Counted from the stretch's first letter, positions 1 to 8,306 are shown. The stretch is 64,000 nt of DNA from Neobacillus sp. PS3-12 (GCF_030915385.1 NZ_CP133268.1:1-64000), one strand, 5' to 3'. Numbers and translations: made by a program. Notes: generated by a model not told the origin, from the letters alone.

Positions 1-44
1 CCTCTCACACCACCGTACGTACCGTTCGGTATACGGCGGTTCTA

Positions 45-734
45 TTAAGATTGACGCAAAATTTCATAGCGATCATATAGACTTCTTAACCCTCGTTGAC
101 TCCAGTAAGAGTTATCGAGGGTTTTGTGTAATATTGGGCTACATGCGATTCTCCAATATTTCTTTCTAGAGTTGCCCCATTCATGTGCTTTGTAGTCAGG
201 GACACCTAAACCAGTTAGTTTTCTTACCCTGGTTTTAGGTTTCTTCCACTGTTTCCATTTGCACATTCTGAGCCTTCTTCTTATCCATTCATCAAATTCT
301 TTGAATTTGCTTGGAGTATCAGCTAAAGCGAAGTACCCGCACCATCCAGTTAGATAACGGTTTAACATTTCAATCCTTACTTCCATTGGAAAAGGTTTTG
401 ACCGAGAGGTAATTTCTCGAATCTTCGTCTTAAAGCGTTTAATGCTTTGTTTTGCAATTCGCACCTTCGGTTCTTTATTCCAAGTAAAGCTGAAACCAAG
501 AAATTTCCGTTTCCATGGACGGTCAACTGCTGACTTATCCCTGTTTACCTTTAATTTTAGCTTCTGCTCAATAAACATCGTAATGGATTCCATTACACGT
601 TTCCCTGCTTTTAATGACTTAACATAAATGTTGCAGTCGTCGGCATAACGAACAAACTTATGCCCTCTGGCTTCCAATTCTTTATCTAATTTATCAAGAA
701 TTATGTTTGAAAGGAGAGGACTGAGAGGACCTCC
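45..734 (-). pseudogene. ltrA: Group II intron reverse transcriptase, C-terminal part (split gene)
   Basis: This is the 3' portion of the intron-encoded reverse transcriptase/maturase. Reading resumes exactly where the N-terminal part (4205-4779) stops: the N part ends TPQGG and this part continues GGPLSPLLSNIIL. It holds the catalytic YADD motif of the palm, the thumb, and a maturase (domain X) region ending SPILHKTL...ILRQS. There is no DNA-binding or HNH endonuclease domain after it, as usual for class C. Rejoined, the protein would be about 420 residues, normal for the family. As it stands the fragment has no start signal and is not expected to be translated as an active enzyme. Confidence 0.92.
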
Positions 735-873
735 TTATGCAAAGAAAGTAATTATGCAAAGTAATTAATAAAAAAGCTAATTTATCAACTCTTTTATTCG
801 ATTTACTTTGCATAATATCCGAAAATGATATATGAGCCTATGCTCAAAAATTATCATTTTTGGGGGAATACTT

Positions 874-2109
874 ATGCAAAACGTCCCACTAGCTCAACTA
901 ATTAATGATCTAGACCAGGAAATGATTCGACTAGGTTACACTATAGGCACCATGAATTTTTACAGAAGACGTTGGGAAAACCTTCTTCAATTTGCAAAGG
1001 AACGAGGCGAAACATTTTATTCAGAACAATTAGGAATTGATTATGTAGAAAAATACTTTCATATTCTTGAAAAAGATTTGAATGGAACTCTTTCACAATC
1101 TGAGACTCAAGAGCTTCGTGTCATTAGAATGATTGGTAATTTTCAACTGCACCGTACCATTTTACGTCGATACTATAAACATAAGGAGATCCTTACGGAT
1201 CAATATTTTATTCAAATTAGGAACAGATTTAAGCAATACTGTTCAAATAAGGATTACTCCAAGGTCACAATAGACCATTATGTAAAACAATCATCTCGAT
1301 TCATGGATTATCTCTCTTCTCAAAAAGTTACAGAATGTAAAGAAATCAACATCACGTTGATTAATAACTACATCAAAACCTTGGCCGGTTATACCTATAA
1401 AACTGTTGAACAAAATATTTGTTCTATACGTGCTTTTCTTAGATTTCTTTTGGAAACTGGTGAAATACAGACAGATTTAGCTGGAAAAACACCAATGGTT
1501 CAAGCAAGAAAACAGACCCGTATTCCATCCGTATGGACAGAAGATGAGTTAAAAAAACTAATCGCAGCTATTGACAGAGGGAGCCCGAAGGGCAAACGTG
1601 ACTATGCAATTATTTTAATGGCCTGCTGCCTCGGTTTGCGATGTAAGGATATTAAAAATCTTAAAATAGAGCACTTCCATTGGGAAGAAAAGAGACTTGT
1701 TTTTACACAATCAAAAACTAGACAGCTCATATCTCTTCCATTGACACCGGAGGTGGGCTGGGCGGTAATTGATTATCTTAAATACGGTCGTCCTAAAGTA
1801 GGCTGTCCTTATATATTCGTAAAGCATATGGCACCATTTGGTCCGTTTTCAGAAGAGGACCATTTAAATCAGTTAATCAAAAGGTACATGGAATTTGCGC
1901 ACATTCCAACACTAAAAAAAAGAAGAGGAATGCATTCTCTCAGGCATACAATAGCCAGTAAGCTTCTAGAAAAGGATACCCCACTTTCTACTATTTCAGA
2001 TATTCTTGGGCATGTCGATACCAACTCAACATCAGTTTATCTAAAGGTTGATATCAATAAGCTTAGGGAATGTTCCATAGATTTTGAAGAGGGCTCTTAT
2101 CATGAATGA
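874..2109 (+). CDS. ritA: RIT element tyrosine recombinase A
   Basis: Tyrosine site-specific recombinase of about 411 residues, first gene of the trio. The C-terminal catalytic domain shows the expected residues in order: the first Arg in GLRCKDI, Lys/Arg in SKTRQLI, the H-x-x-R box in HSLRHT, His in LGHVD, and the nucleophile Tyr in SVYLKVD. The N-terminal half is a SAM-like core-binding domain. I chose ATG at 874 because GGGGGA lies 7-8 bases before it; the upstream ATG at 832 has no such site. The stop overlaps the start of the second recombinase by 8 bases, so the three are translationally coupled. It should act together with its two partners on the element ends. Confidence 0.9.
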   Translation: MQNVPLAQLINDLDQEMIRLGYTIGTMNFYRRRWENLLQFAKERGETFYSEQLGIDYVEKYFHILEKDLNGTLSQSETQELRVIRMIGNFQLHRTILRRYYKHKEILTDQYFIQIRNRFKQYCSNKDYSKVTIDHYVKQSSRFMDYLSSQKVTECKEINITLINNYIKTLAGYTYKTVEQNICSIRAFLRFLLETGEIQTDLAGKTPMVQARKQTRIPSVWTEDELKKLIAAIDRGSPKGKRDYAIILMACCLGLRCKDIKNLKIEHFHWEEKRLVFTQSKTRQLISLPLTPEVGWAVIDYLKYGRPKVGCPYIFVKHMAPFGPFSEEDHLNQLIKRYMEFAHIPTLKKRRGMHSLRHTIASKLLEKDTPLSTISDILGHVDTNSTSVYLKVDINKLRECSIDFEEGSYHE

Positions 2110-3088
2110 AATTATTTATGAAGGTCCATTTAAGGATCATCTCAAAAATCATGTGGAACTTAAACAAGCCATCGGATACAAATACATTACTGATTCACAT
2201 CACCTAAGACGTTTTGACAGATTTACATTAGAAAAATACCCTCATGCCACAGAGCTTACTAAGGAAATCGTTCTAGACTGGTGTAGAAAAAAGTCTTACG
2301 AGTCACAGGCAAACCAATGTTCACGCTGCTCAATTATTCGGCAATTTGGAAAATATCTTGATTCTATTGGAGTTAAAGCATATATCATTCCCAAGGGATA
2401 TTTTCCAACTGAAGAACAATATATACCATATATTTATACAAGCGAGGAATTAACAAGGTTCTTTGCCGAGACGGAAAAATGCAAATATTGTTATGAATGT
2501 CCACACAGACATCTGATAATGCCTGTTTTCTTTAGAATGATTTATATGTGTGGGTTGAGGGTATCTGAAGCAAGACTTCTCAAAGTAGCTGACGTTGACA
2601 TTGAAAACGGAATCCTCTCCATAAATAATTCTAAAAAGGATAATAGTAGGTTAGTACCCATGTCCATGTCCCTTACGGAACGTTGTGGGCTTTATGCAAA
2701 AATTGTACATCCATTTCCAAAAGGAGAAGAATATTTTTTTCCTGCACTGGATGGCAACCCGATGACGTTAGGAAATGTATATAAAAACTTCCGTCGGTTT
2801 TTATGGAGTGCAAGAATTTCACACGGGGGAAGAGGAATGGGCCCTCGTATTCATGATTTCCGCCATACTTTTGCAGTCCATTGTCTCAAAAAATGGGTGG
2901 AACAAGAAAAGGATTTAACGACATATCTTCCAATACTTAAAACGTATATGGGGCACGATTCTTTTGAGGAAACTGCTTATTATTTGCGTCTTACCGCAGA
3001 TGTTTTCCCAAAAATTACATTAAAACTAGAAATACAATACCCAGATATTATCCCTCTATTAGGAGGTGTCACCGATGAAACCTTCTAA
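2102..3088 (+). CDS. ritB: RIT element tyrosine recombinase B
   Basis: Second recombinase of the trio, about 328 residues. Catalytic signature: Arg in CGLRVSEARLL, Lys in SKKDNSR, H-x-x-R in IHDFRHTF, His in YMGHDSF, and Tyr in TAYYLRLT. A cysteine-rich loop (CKYCYECPHRH) in the middle may bind zinc; this is an inference from the spacing of Cys and His. ATG at 2102 follows GAAGAGGG at good spacing and overlaps the first gene. The stop overlaps the third gene by 14 bases. The individual role of each RIT recombinase is not settled in the family. Confidence 0.9.
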   Translation: MNEIIYEGPFKDHLKNHVELKQAIGYKYITDSHHLRRFDRFTLEKYPHATELTKEIVLDWCRKKSYESQANQCSRCSIIRQFGKYLDSIGVKAYIIPKGYFPTEEQYIPYIYTSEELTRFFAETEKCKYCYECPHRHLIMPVFFRMIYMCGLRVSEARLLKVADVDIENGILSINNSKKDNSRLVPMSMSLTERCGLYAKIVHPFPKGEEYFFPALDGNPMTLGNVYKNFRRFLWSARISHGGRGMGPRIHDFRHTFAVHCLKKWVEQEKDLTTYLPILKTYMGHDSFEETAYYLRLTADVFPKITLKLEIQYPDIIPLLGGVTDETF

Positions 3089-4088
3089 TTTTGCGAGGCA
3101 TCTAACAGAATTCCTTTCGGTATATCTCCCATCACAGAAAAATGTCAGTAAGAATACCGTCCAATCATACCGTGATACTTTTAAACTATTGATAAAGTAC
3201 TGTCAGGAAGTAAAAAGTATCTCGGCCGAACGAATTACACTAGAATTGCTTTCATGCGAACTGCTTAATGGCTTTTTAGGATGGTTGGAAACAGCTAGGA
3301 ATTGCAGTATTTCAACTAGAAACCAAAGACTTTCAGCGATACATTCCTTTTTTCGTTATGTACAGTCCGAGGAACCTTCCGGTTTATTCCATTTTCAAAA
3401 GGTAATCGCAATTCCTACTAAAAAGGCAAACAAAACTGTAGTAGAGCATCTAACCCCAGAAGCTATGAAATTACTTCTTGAACAGCCCGACAGGAGCTGT
3501 CCGAAAGGACGGCGAGATCTAACATTAATGAGTGTTCTATATGATACTGGAGCCAGAGTACAAGAATTAATTGATCTTAGAGTCAGTGATGTAATCCTGG
3601 AATCACCGGCAGTGGTTGTATTAACCGGAAAAGGAAACAAAACAAGACGTGTTCCTCTTATGAAGAATACCATATCATTATTGGAGCGCTATATTACTGA
3701 GAATAAACTGGATAAACCTTGGAAAAATCAATATCCCCTCTTCTCAAACAACCAAAATAACAAACTAACAAAGGAAGGGGTCGCCTATATTATTTCAAAA
3801 TATGTTGAGCTATCAAGGAAAATATCAACCATTGTACCTCCAAAAGTAAAACCTCATATGTTTCGGCATTCGAAGGCCATGCATTTATTACAAGCAGGAG
3901 TAAATCTCATATACATTCGTGATTTCCTTGGACATGAAGATATAAAAACAACAGAAATATATGCCCGAACCGATACTGAAACGAAGAGAAAAGCAATTGA
4001 AAATGCTTATACCGATTTAATTGATGGTAATCTTCCTGACTGGAACCAGGATCAGGCTCTGCTTACTTGGCTGAACGAATTAAAATAG
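3075..4088 (+). CDS. ritC: RIT element tyrosine recombinase C
   Basis: Third recombinase of the trio, about 337 residues, XerC/D-like. The N-terminal SAM-like domain (for example NTVQSYRDTFKLL) is followed by the catalytic domain with Arg in TGARVQELIDL, Lys/Arg in GKGNKTRRVPL, H-x-x-R in HMFRHSKAMHLL, His in LGHEDI and Tyr in TEIYART. ATG at 3075 lies 6 bases after AGGAGGTG; a GTG at 3066 would overlap the ribosome-binding site and is rejected. The stop at 4088 is followed at once by the right-end repeat cluster starting at 4097. Confidence 0.9.
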   Translation: MKPSNFARHLTEFLSVYLPSQKNVSKNTVQSYRDTFKLLIKYCQEVKSISAERITLELLSCELLNGFLGWLETARNCSISTRNQRLSAIHSFFRYVQSEEPSGLFHFQKVIAIPTKKANKTVVEHLTPEAMKLLLEQPDRSCPKGRRDLTLMSVLYDTGARVQELIDLRVSDVILESPAVVVLTGKGNKTRRVPLMKNTISLLERYITENKLDKPWKNQYPLFSNNQNNKLTKEGVAYIISKYVELSRKISTIVPPKVKPHMFRHSKAMHLLQAGVNLIYIRDFLGHEDIKTTEIYARTDTETKRKAIENAYTDLIDGNLPDWNQDQALLTWLNELK

Positions 4089-4204
4089 GTCAGAAATTAT
4101 GCAAAGTAAATGGAAAATAAACTTCTATTTTTAGAGCTTTAGGAAGTTTACTTTGCATAATATTTTACTTCGCATAAGGAGGTTTATGCTAAGCTTTGCA
4201 TAAG

Positions 4205-4779
4205 CCTCCTTGCGGAGTACCTTCTTCCGTTGATTGTACGATTCCATTAAGCATTACACCTGATTGAAGATATTTTCGGATTAGTTTGAGAAGTATACGG
4301 TCTTCAATTCTCTTAGTGAGTATTCCCATCAATTTGTCATGATTGACCTTATCAAAGAATTTCTCTAGGTCCATATCTATTACCCAACGGAGCCCTTCTT
4401 TGATATATCTCTTTGCTTTTCTTACTGCATCATGGGCACTCCTGTTAGGTCGGAAGCCAAAGCTGCTTTCAGAAAAGGTTGGGTCAAAGATTGGGGTTAA
4501 TACTTGGGCAATTGCCTGTTGGATGAAACGGTCTGTCACAGTTGGTATGCCTAAAAGCCTTACCCCTCCGCTTGGTTTCGGGATTTCGACACGTCGAACA
4601 GGTGAAGGTTGATAGTTACCTGTTCTCAAAGCTTCCCGAAGGGAATCCCAGTTTTCAAAGAGATGTCGTCGTAGGAATTTTACGGACATTCCATCTATGC
4701 CGTGACTTCCTTTGTTCTGCTCTACCCGTTTAAGGGCAGTTAAGAGATTTTCCCGTGACAAGATTCGTTCCATTAACAT
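4205..4779 (-). pseudogene. ltrA: Group II intron reverse transcriptase, N-terminal part (split gene)
   Basis: N-terminal part of the intron-encoded reverse transcriptase with fingers and first palm blocks: GIDGMSV, PKPSGGVRLLGIPTVTDR, SFGFRPNRSAHDA, the first catalytic Asp in WVIDMDLEKFFD, and TPQGG where it is cut. Start ATG at 4779 follows AAAGGA by about 8 bases; a GTG at 4797 is in frame but lacks a site. After the insertion point the frame runs into the RIT end and stops at 4189, adding a few foreign codons. Without the YADD half it cannot polymerise. Confidence 0.9.
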
Positions 4780-5332
4780 GATTCTATTCCTTTCCACGTG
4801 AATGAAGGTTCTGTTTATGCCGCTTCTTGCTCCACCCTCCTAAAGTCCCCAGCGGATTCACCGCTTCCTCCTTTAGGTAAGTCCTTTCGGATTGTCTGTG
4901 TTCAATGCAATTACCGAATGTGCAGATTTCATTCTTTCTTAATAGTTCAGTCCTTCCCATTCTTCCTCGAGTTAGAATGGTACTATGACCTCTGCTGACT
5001 TCTGATCATTCAGCTATCCATTGCTGGATAGGTTACCAAGTGTACTTGGCTTATTAATCAGACCTCCCCGAGTAAGAGTACAGTCTTTCCCTCCATCTAT
5101 CTGCTTCATTTACTCTGTATCACCTTCGGCAGTAGGGACTTTGTTTTGAAATGCAAACTCATCCAGTGATACCTAGCCTTATATGAAGTTCGTGTTCCTC
5201 AGACCGGAGGTTTGCCGCTCGCTTCCTTCAGATTCCGCGTCACCACGGACACCCTTGCGTTAAGCTAACCATTACTACTGCCTTCATGGCTCGGGACTTT
5301 CACCCTAGAGACTGCACCCATGTCGGGCGCAC
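4780..5332 (-). ncRNA. Group IIC intron 5' RNA domains
   Basis: This stretch upstream of the reverse transcriptase is ribozyme RNA (domains I-III and the start of IV), not protein coding. It starts with the GTGCG consensus at 5332 and contains conserved class C segments. The open frames seen here in other phases are incidental. Confidence 0.85.
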
Positions 5333-5340
5333 ATCGCAAA

Positions 5341-5366
5341 ACAATCCTGCTTAAGAGCAGGATTGT
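5341..5366 (-). terminator. Terminator of the D,D-carboxypeptidase gene and target site of the intron
   Basis: Perfect 10-bp stem (ACAATCCTGC with GCAGGATTGT) and a 6-base loop, followed on the minus strand by TTTTGCGAT and then the intron. The intron insertion has displaced the rest of the natural U-run. Confidence 0.85.
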
Positions 5367-5373
5367 TTCGAGG

Positions 5374-6633
5374 TTATTTACTTACCATTTTCTTTTGATT
5401 TTGTATGTTCCTATTCCTTGCGATAAATACAACAAAGAATAATAATATTATTCCTGCAGGGATCATACTAATTCCAGACAGCCCTATCGATTTTTTCGAA
5501 TCTGTGTTTTGGTTCTCTGTCATTTTCATTGATAAAATTTTTCGGGTAGCCTTGATTGTCTTATTCGTAACGAGCGGTGCCTCTTTTATTATGTCTTTAC
5601 CCTTTAAGATTTTTAGATTGGCCACTACTTGCCCCTTATTAATGGCTTCTCCGGCTGTACTTACTAGTTCCACTTTAGTGGTAAGTTTAGATGTATCATC
5701 ATTTTTTAATCCCACCGAAATGTCTTCAGGTGCAATTAAACTTACTTTTTCACCGTTTACTTGCTTTTTATCTATTACTTCGTTCTTTGAAGCGATCTTT
5801 TCAGTTTTCATATTGGCAAAGGCATAGTTTGCCATTGTTTGTATATCACTGTACTCTTCTTTTTTATGAGACTTCATCACGACAGCAATAACTTCTTTAT
5901 CCCCATCTTTTAAATATTCCACTAACGTGTTTCCGGCTTGGTCAGTAAAACCTGTTTTCCCTGCTATAACATGTGCAGATACCGGTTGGGTATGGACTTC
6001 ACTTTTATTTCTAACAAGTTTGTCTTGTAAACTCGTATGAACTTGAATCGATTGAGTTGACAAGGCATTTAACACTTTCGGGTGTTTTAAAGCTTCTTTC
6101 ATGATTAACGCCATATCATGAGGTGTCGTATAATGATTAGGGTCGTGCAATCCGTTTGGTGTTACAAAGTGAGTGTGTTGAAGACCCAATTTTTGCACTT
6201 CATCATTCATTAATTGGGCAAATCCTTCCACACTGCCCCCTACATTTTCGGCAATTGTGACAGCCAAATCATTGGCACTCAGCAAAAGCAGCCCATACAT
6301 GGCATCCTGCTTTGAAATTTGTTCTCCTGCTGTTAGCCCAAAACAACTACATTCCTGTCCTGCTGCATTAGGACTAACGGTTAACATTTGTTTATCAGTT
6401 ACCTTTTCATCTAAAACGATGGAAGTCAATACTTTCGTCATACTAGCAGGAAAGGCTTGTCCATCCACATTTTTATTGTATAAAATATCGCCCGTTACGG
6501 CATCAATCGCTACGCCATATTCACCTGCAATAGGCGGAGGCGGAGCATCAGCCCATGCAGCGCTGGACGATAAAGATGTCAGACCTATTAGGACAATTAA
6601 AATGGATGTCATTATTTTGCTGATATAAAACAT
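5374..6633 (-). CDS. D-alanyl-D-alanine carboxypeptidase (low-molecular-weight PBP, DacF/DacA type)
   Basis: Serine carboxypeptidase (peptidase S11) that removes the terminal D-Ala from peptidoglycan pentapeptides outside the membrane. A signal peptide is present (residues about 1-29, ending AAWADA). The three active-site motifs are S64-M-T-K, S119-A-N and K226-T-G. The C-terminal part holds a PBP5-type beta domain and then a transmembrane segment at about 390-410 followed by a basic tail, which anchors the enzyme. Length of 419 residues is slightly above B. subtilis DacF. GGAGGTTACC precedes ATG at 6633. It is monocistronic, with its own terminator at 5341-5366. Assignment to DacA, DacB or DacF cannot be settled here. 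Confidence 0.93.
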   Translation of the reverse strand: MFYISKIMTSILIVLIGLTSLSSSAAWADAPPPPIAGEYGVAIDAVTGDILYNKNVDGQAFPASMTKVLTSIVLDEKVTDKQMLTVSPNAAGQECSCFGLTAGEQISKQDAMYGLLLLSANDLAVTIAENVGGSVEGFAQLMNDEVQKLGLQHTHFVTPNGLHDPNHYTTPHDMALIMKEALKHPKVLNALSTQSIQVHTSLQDKLVRNKSEVHTQPVSAHVIAGKTGFTDQAGNTLVEYLKDGDKEVIAVVMKSHKKEEYSDIQTMANYAFANMKTEKIASKNEVIDKKQVNGEKVSLIAPEDISVGLKNDDTSKLTTKVELVSTAGEAINKGQVVANLKILKGKDIIKEAPLVTNKTIKATRKILSMKMTENQNTDSKKSIGLSGISMIPAGIILLFFVVFIARNRNIQNQKKMVSK

Positions 6634-6970
6634 TGGTAACCTCCGAGTTCAAAATCCTCTATCCTCTGCATTATATAATTTGTTTTATAAATTCCAATTT
6701 TACTCATTTTTTTAGAGATAATTTTTCTAAATCTATTTTGAAAGAATACTATATTCAAATGATTGCATATACAATGAGAGTTCCTCATTGTACATTATAA
6801 ACTGCAATAAATTACAACAAAAGACATTTTTTATTATAGTTATATTACAATAATATTTATCAATTATTTTCCAAACCTATCATAATTTTAACATCATTCA
6901 TAACGTGACTATTATTTGTTTCATTTTTCACATCTAAAGTGATTTAGTGTGCTGGATTAATTTCAAATAC
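6634..6970. other. Gene-free stretch between carboxypeptidase and tRNA array
   Basis: AT-rich, with no convincing gene on either strand. It must hold the promoter of the carboxypeptidase gene, but I see no strong -35/-10 pair worth naming. Confidence 0.5.
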
Positions 6971-7006
6971 AAAAAAAATGATGATCATCGATCATCATTT
7001 TTTTTA
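6971..7006 (-). terminator. Terminator of the rRNA-tRNA operon
   Basis: Hairpin ATGATGATC / GATCATCAT flanked by an A-run and a T-run, directly after the last tRNA gene (Glu) on the minus strand. It would also work in the opposite direction. Confidence 0.85.
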
Positions 7007-7009
7007 CTA

Positions 7010-7081
7010 TGACCCCTACGGGATTCGAACCCGTGTTACCGCCGTGAAAGGGCGGTGTCTTAACCGCTTGACCAAGGGGCC
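7010..7081 (-). tRNA. tRNA-Glu (TTC)
   Basis: Last tRNA of the array. The acceptor stem GGCCCCT/AGGGGTC pairs, the anticodon loop CTTTCAC gives TTC, and the T-loop is TTCGAAT. CCA is not encoded. Confidence 0.93.
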
Positions 7082-7088
7082 AACTTAA

Positions 7089-7139
7089 TGACTCCGCAGG
7101 TTGAATTCTTACCTACGACCGATCGGTTTACAGCCGACC
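7089..7139 (-). pseudogene. Broken tRNA-Asn
   Basis: The 3' two thirds match a Bacillus tRNA-Asn from ATCGGCTG through CCGATCGGTCGTAGG to CCTGCGGAG, but the D arm and 5' acceptor strand are gone. The anticodon triplet has changed from GTT to GTA, the T-loop is scrambled (TAAGAATTCA) and the end reads GTCA instead of GCCA. It occupies the Asn slot between Ile and Glu of the usual Bacillus array order. Not functional. Confidence 0.85.
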
Positions 7140-7161
7140 ACGCAACTTTGAAAAAAATTTA

Positions 7162-7238
<77 letters not shown>

Positions 7239-7241
7239 ATG

Positions 7242-7315
7242 TGGAGCGGGTGATGGGAATCGAACCCACTACATCAGCTTGGAAGGCTGAGGTTTTACCA
7301 GTAAACTACACCCGC
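7242..7315 (-). tRNA. tRNA-Gly (TCC)
   Basis: Complete cloverleaf: GCGGGTG acceptor, anticodon loop CTTCCAA, T-loop TTCGATT, CCA encoded. Only 3 bases separate it from tRNA-Ile. Confidence 0.95.
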
Positions 7316-7329
7316 ATATTTTAATCAAA

Positions 7330-7406
7330 TGGGGCGACTGGTGGGAATCGAACCCACGCATGTCGGAACCACAATCCGATGCGTTAACCACTTCGCCACA
7401 ACCGCC
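7330..7406 (-). tRNA. tRNA-His (GTG)
   Basis: Anticodon loop TTGTGGT, with the extra 5' G pairing with C73, the hallmark of tRNA-His. CCA encoded. Confidence 0.94.
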
Positions 7407-7441
7407 ATTATTTTAATTTTAAAGGTAAAGAATATTAAAAG

Positions 7442-7526
7442 TGGTGGAGGGGGACGGATTCGAACCGCCGAACCCTGAGGGAGCGGATTTACAGTCCGCC
7501 GCGTTTAGCCACTTCGCTACCCCTCC
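7442..7526 (-). tRNA. tRNA-Tyr (GTA)
   Basis: Class II tRNA with a long variable arm; anticodon loop CTGTAAA, acceptor GGAGGGG pairing with the 3' strand, CCA encoded. Confidence 0.95.
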
Positions 7527-7554
7527 GAATTATTTCATTAATTATAATCAATAA

Positions 7555-7632
7555 TGGCGGTCCAGGACGGGACTCGAACCCGCGACCTCCTGCGTGACAG
7601 GCAGGCATTCTAACCAGCTGAACTACCGGACC
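7555..7632 (-). tRNA. tRNA-Asp (GTC) with an extra base in the acceptor stem
   Basis: Anticodon loop CTGTCAC and all arms are recognisable, and CCA is encoded. The 3' acceptor strand reads CCTGGACC where the family has CCGGACC, so one T is inserted and the gene is 78 rather than 77 bases. The 7-bp stem can form only with a bulge. It may be inactive or poorly processed. Confidence 0.85.
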
Positions 7633-7635
7633 AAA

Positions 7636-7695
<60 letters not shown>

Positions 7696-7709
<14 letters not shown>

Positions 7710-7858
7710 ACAATAGAAATTATTAAGTTTGATCATGCTCTTAGTTGGGTGACCACCCCGATTTCAGATTGCTTATTCAAGCAGCAGCTCAATCGGTGCG
7801 CTGTAGACATTCGAAGAAGCATATTCGAACGTGCTCCACCCCGCGATAATAGAAGTTA
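7696..7858 (-). repeat. Partial duplication of the fMet 5' end around a 109-bp unknown insert
   Basis: The segment TGCTCCACCCCGCGA plus about 12 following bases occurs at 7696-7722 (start of fMet and its leader) and again at 7832-7858. Between them is 109 bp (7723-7831) that matches no tRNA I recognise. The outer copy holds only the first bases of a tRNA-fMet. Confidence 0.75.
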
Positions 7859-7861
7859 TAA

Positions 7862-7938
7862 AGGTAGCGGCGGAGGGGATCGAACCCCCGACCTTACGGG
7901 TATGAACCGTACGCTCTAGCCAGCTGAGCTACACCGCC
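7862..7938 (-). tRNA. tRNA-Met (CAT, elongator)
   Basis: Acceptor GGCGGTG, anticodon loop TTCATAC, T-loop TTCGATC. The 3' end reads ACCT, so the encoded CCA has become CCT; the end could still be repaired by CCA-adding enzyme after trimming. Confidence 0.88.
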
Positions 7939-7950
7939 AAATATTGTATA

Positions 7951-8025
7951 TGATAGAGGATAGCGGGATCGAAACGCTGATCTCCTGTGTGCATAAGAGA
8001 AGCTCTCCAAGCTGAGCTACTTCCC
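7951..8025 (-). pseudogene. Broken tRNA-Ala (TGC)
   Basis: Clearly derived from tRNA-Ala: AGCTCAGCTTGG D arm, TATGCAC around the anticodon TGC, then CAGGAGATCAGCG. The acceptor strands (GGGAAGT and ATCCTCT) no longer pair well, the T stem has a mismatch and the 3' end is ATCA. Not expected to be functional. Confidence 0.82.
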
Positions 8026-8034
8026 GTTTCATAT

Positions 8035-8111
8035 TGGCGCACCCGAAAGGAGTCGAACCCATAACCTTCTGATCCGTAGTCAGACGCTTTATCCAATTTA
8101 GCTACGAGCAC
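8035..8111 (-). tRNA. tRNA-Arg (ACG), damaged copy
   Basis: Anticodon loop CTACGGA and CCA are present. Compared with the normal gene there are three wobble pairs in the acceptor stem, an A-A mismatch in the D stem and a T-T mismatch in the T stem. It may be a decaying gene; function is doubtful. Confidence 0.75.
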
Positions 8112-8127
8112 ATATTTTTTGAAAAAA

Positions 8128-8216
8128 TGGTGCCGAGGACCGGAATTGAACCGGTACGGTAGTCACCTACCGCAGGATTTTAAGTCCTGTGCGTCTGCCA
8201 GTTCCGCCACCCCGGC
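8128..8216 (-). tRNA. tRNA-Leu (TAA)
   Basis: Class II tRNA with long variable arm (GGTAGGTGACTACC), anticodon loop CTTAAAA, acceptor GCCGGGG, CCA encoded. Confidence 0.95.
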
Positions 8217-8230
8217 AACAATGATAAAAA

Positions 8231-8306
8231 TGGTGAGCCATGAAGGACTCGAACCTTCGACCCTCTGATTAAAAGTCAGATGCTCTACCAACTGAGCTAA
8301 TGGCTC
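8231..8306 (-). tRNA. tRNA-Lys (TTT)
   Basis: Complete cloverleaf, anticodon loop CTTTTAA, T-loop TTCGAGT, CCA encoded. Confidence 0.95.

Larger units (their letters stand above)
730..4211 (+). mobile_element. RIT element (recombinase-in-trio) inserted in the intron reverse transcriptase
   Basis: Three overlapping tyrosine recombinase genes fill this insert, the defining layout of RIT elements. The flanking 7-bp direct repeats CCTCCTT (730-736 and 4205-4211) mark the target; the uninterrupted reverse transcriptase needs only one copy. The outer ends are inverted: TTATGCAAAG at 735-744 and CTTTGCATAA at 4194-4203. Further copies of the same 10-mer lie inside both ends (752-761, 806-815 inverted, 4097-4106, 4151-4160 inverted, and 4168-4177 inverted with one mismatch), probably recombinase binding sites. 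A 5-bp inverted copy of the target, GGAGG, sits at 4178-4182. No passenger gene is present. Confidence 0.88.
1..5332 (-). mobile_element. Group IIC intron, interrupted by a RIT element; 3' end lies outside the window
   Basis: Read on the minus strand, the intron begins at 5332 with GTGCGCCCGAC and continues through 5' RNA domains that I recall as closely similar to the Oceanobacillus iheyensis group IIC intron (for example GGGTGCAGTC and AAGGGTGTCCGTGG). Domain V is the 34-nt stretch at 9-42, and the final bases, including domain VI, fall before position 1. The 5' exon is the stem-loop terminator of the carboxypeptidase gene (5341-5366) followed by TTTTGCGAT, the kind of target that class C introns use. 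The encoded reverse transcriptase is split by an insertion at 735-4204. The RNA parts on both sides look intact, so the ribozyme could still fold if the insert were excised or supplied in trans, but with about 3.5 kb inside domain IV it is probably immobile. Confidence 0.9.

Noticed and set aside
832..874. Upstream ATG for the first RIT recombinase
   Set aside because: The GGGGGA ribosome-binding site lies inside the extension and points to ATG 874.
4798..4998. 66-codon plus-strand frame
   Set aside because: It is antisense to conserved group IIC intron RNA; no ribosome-binding site.
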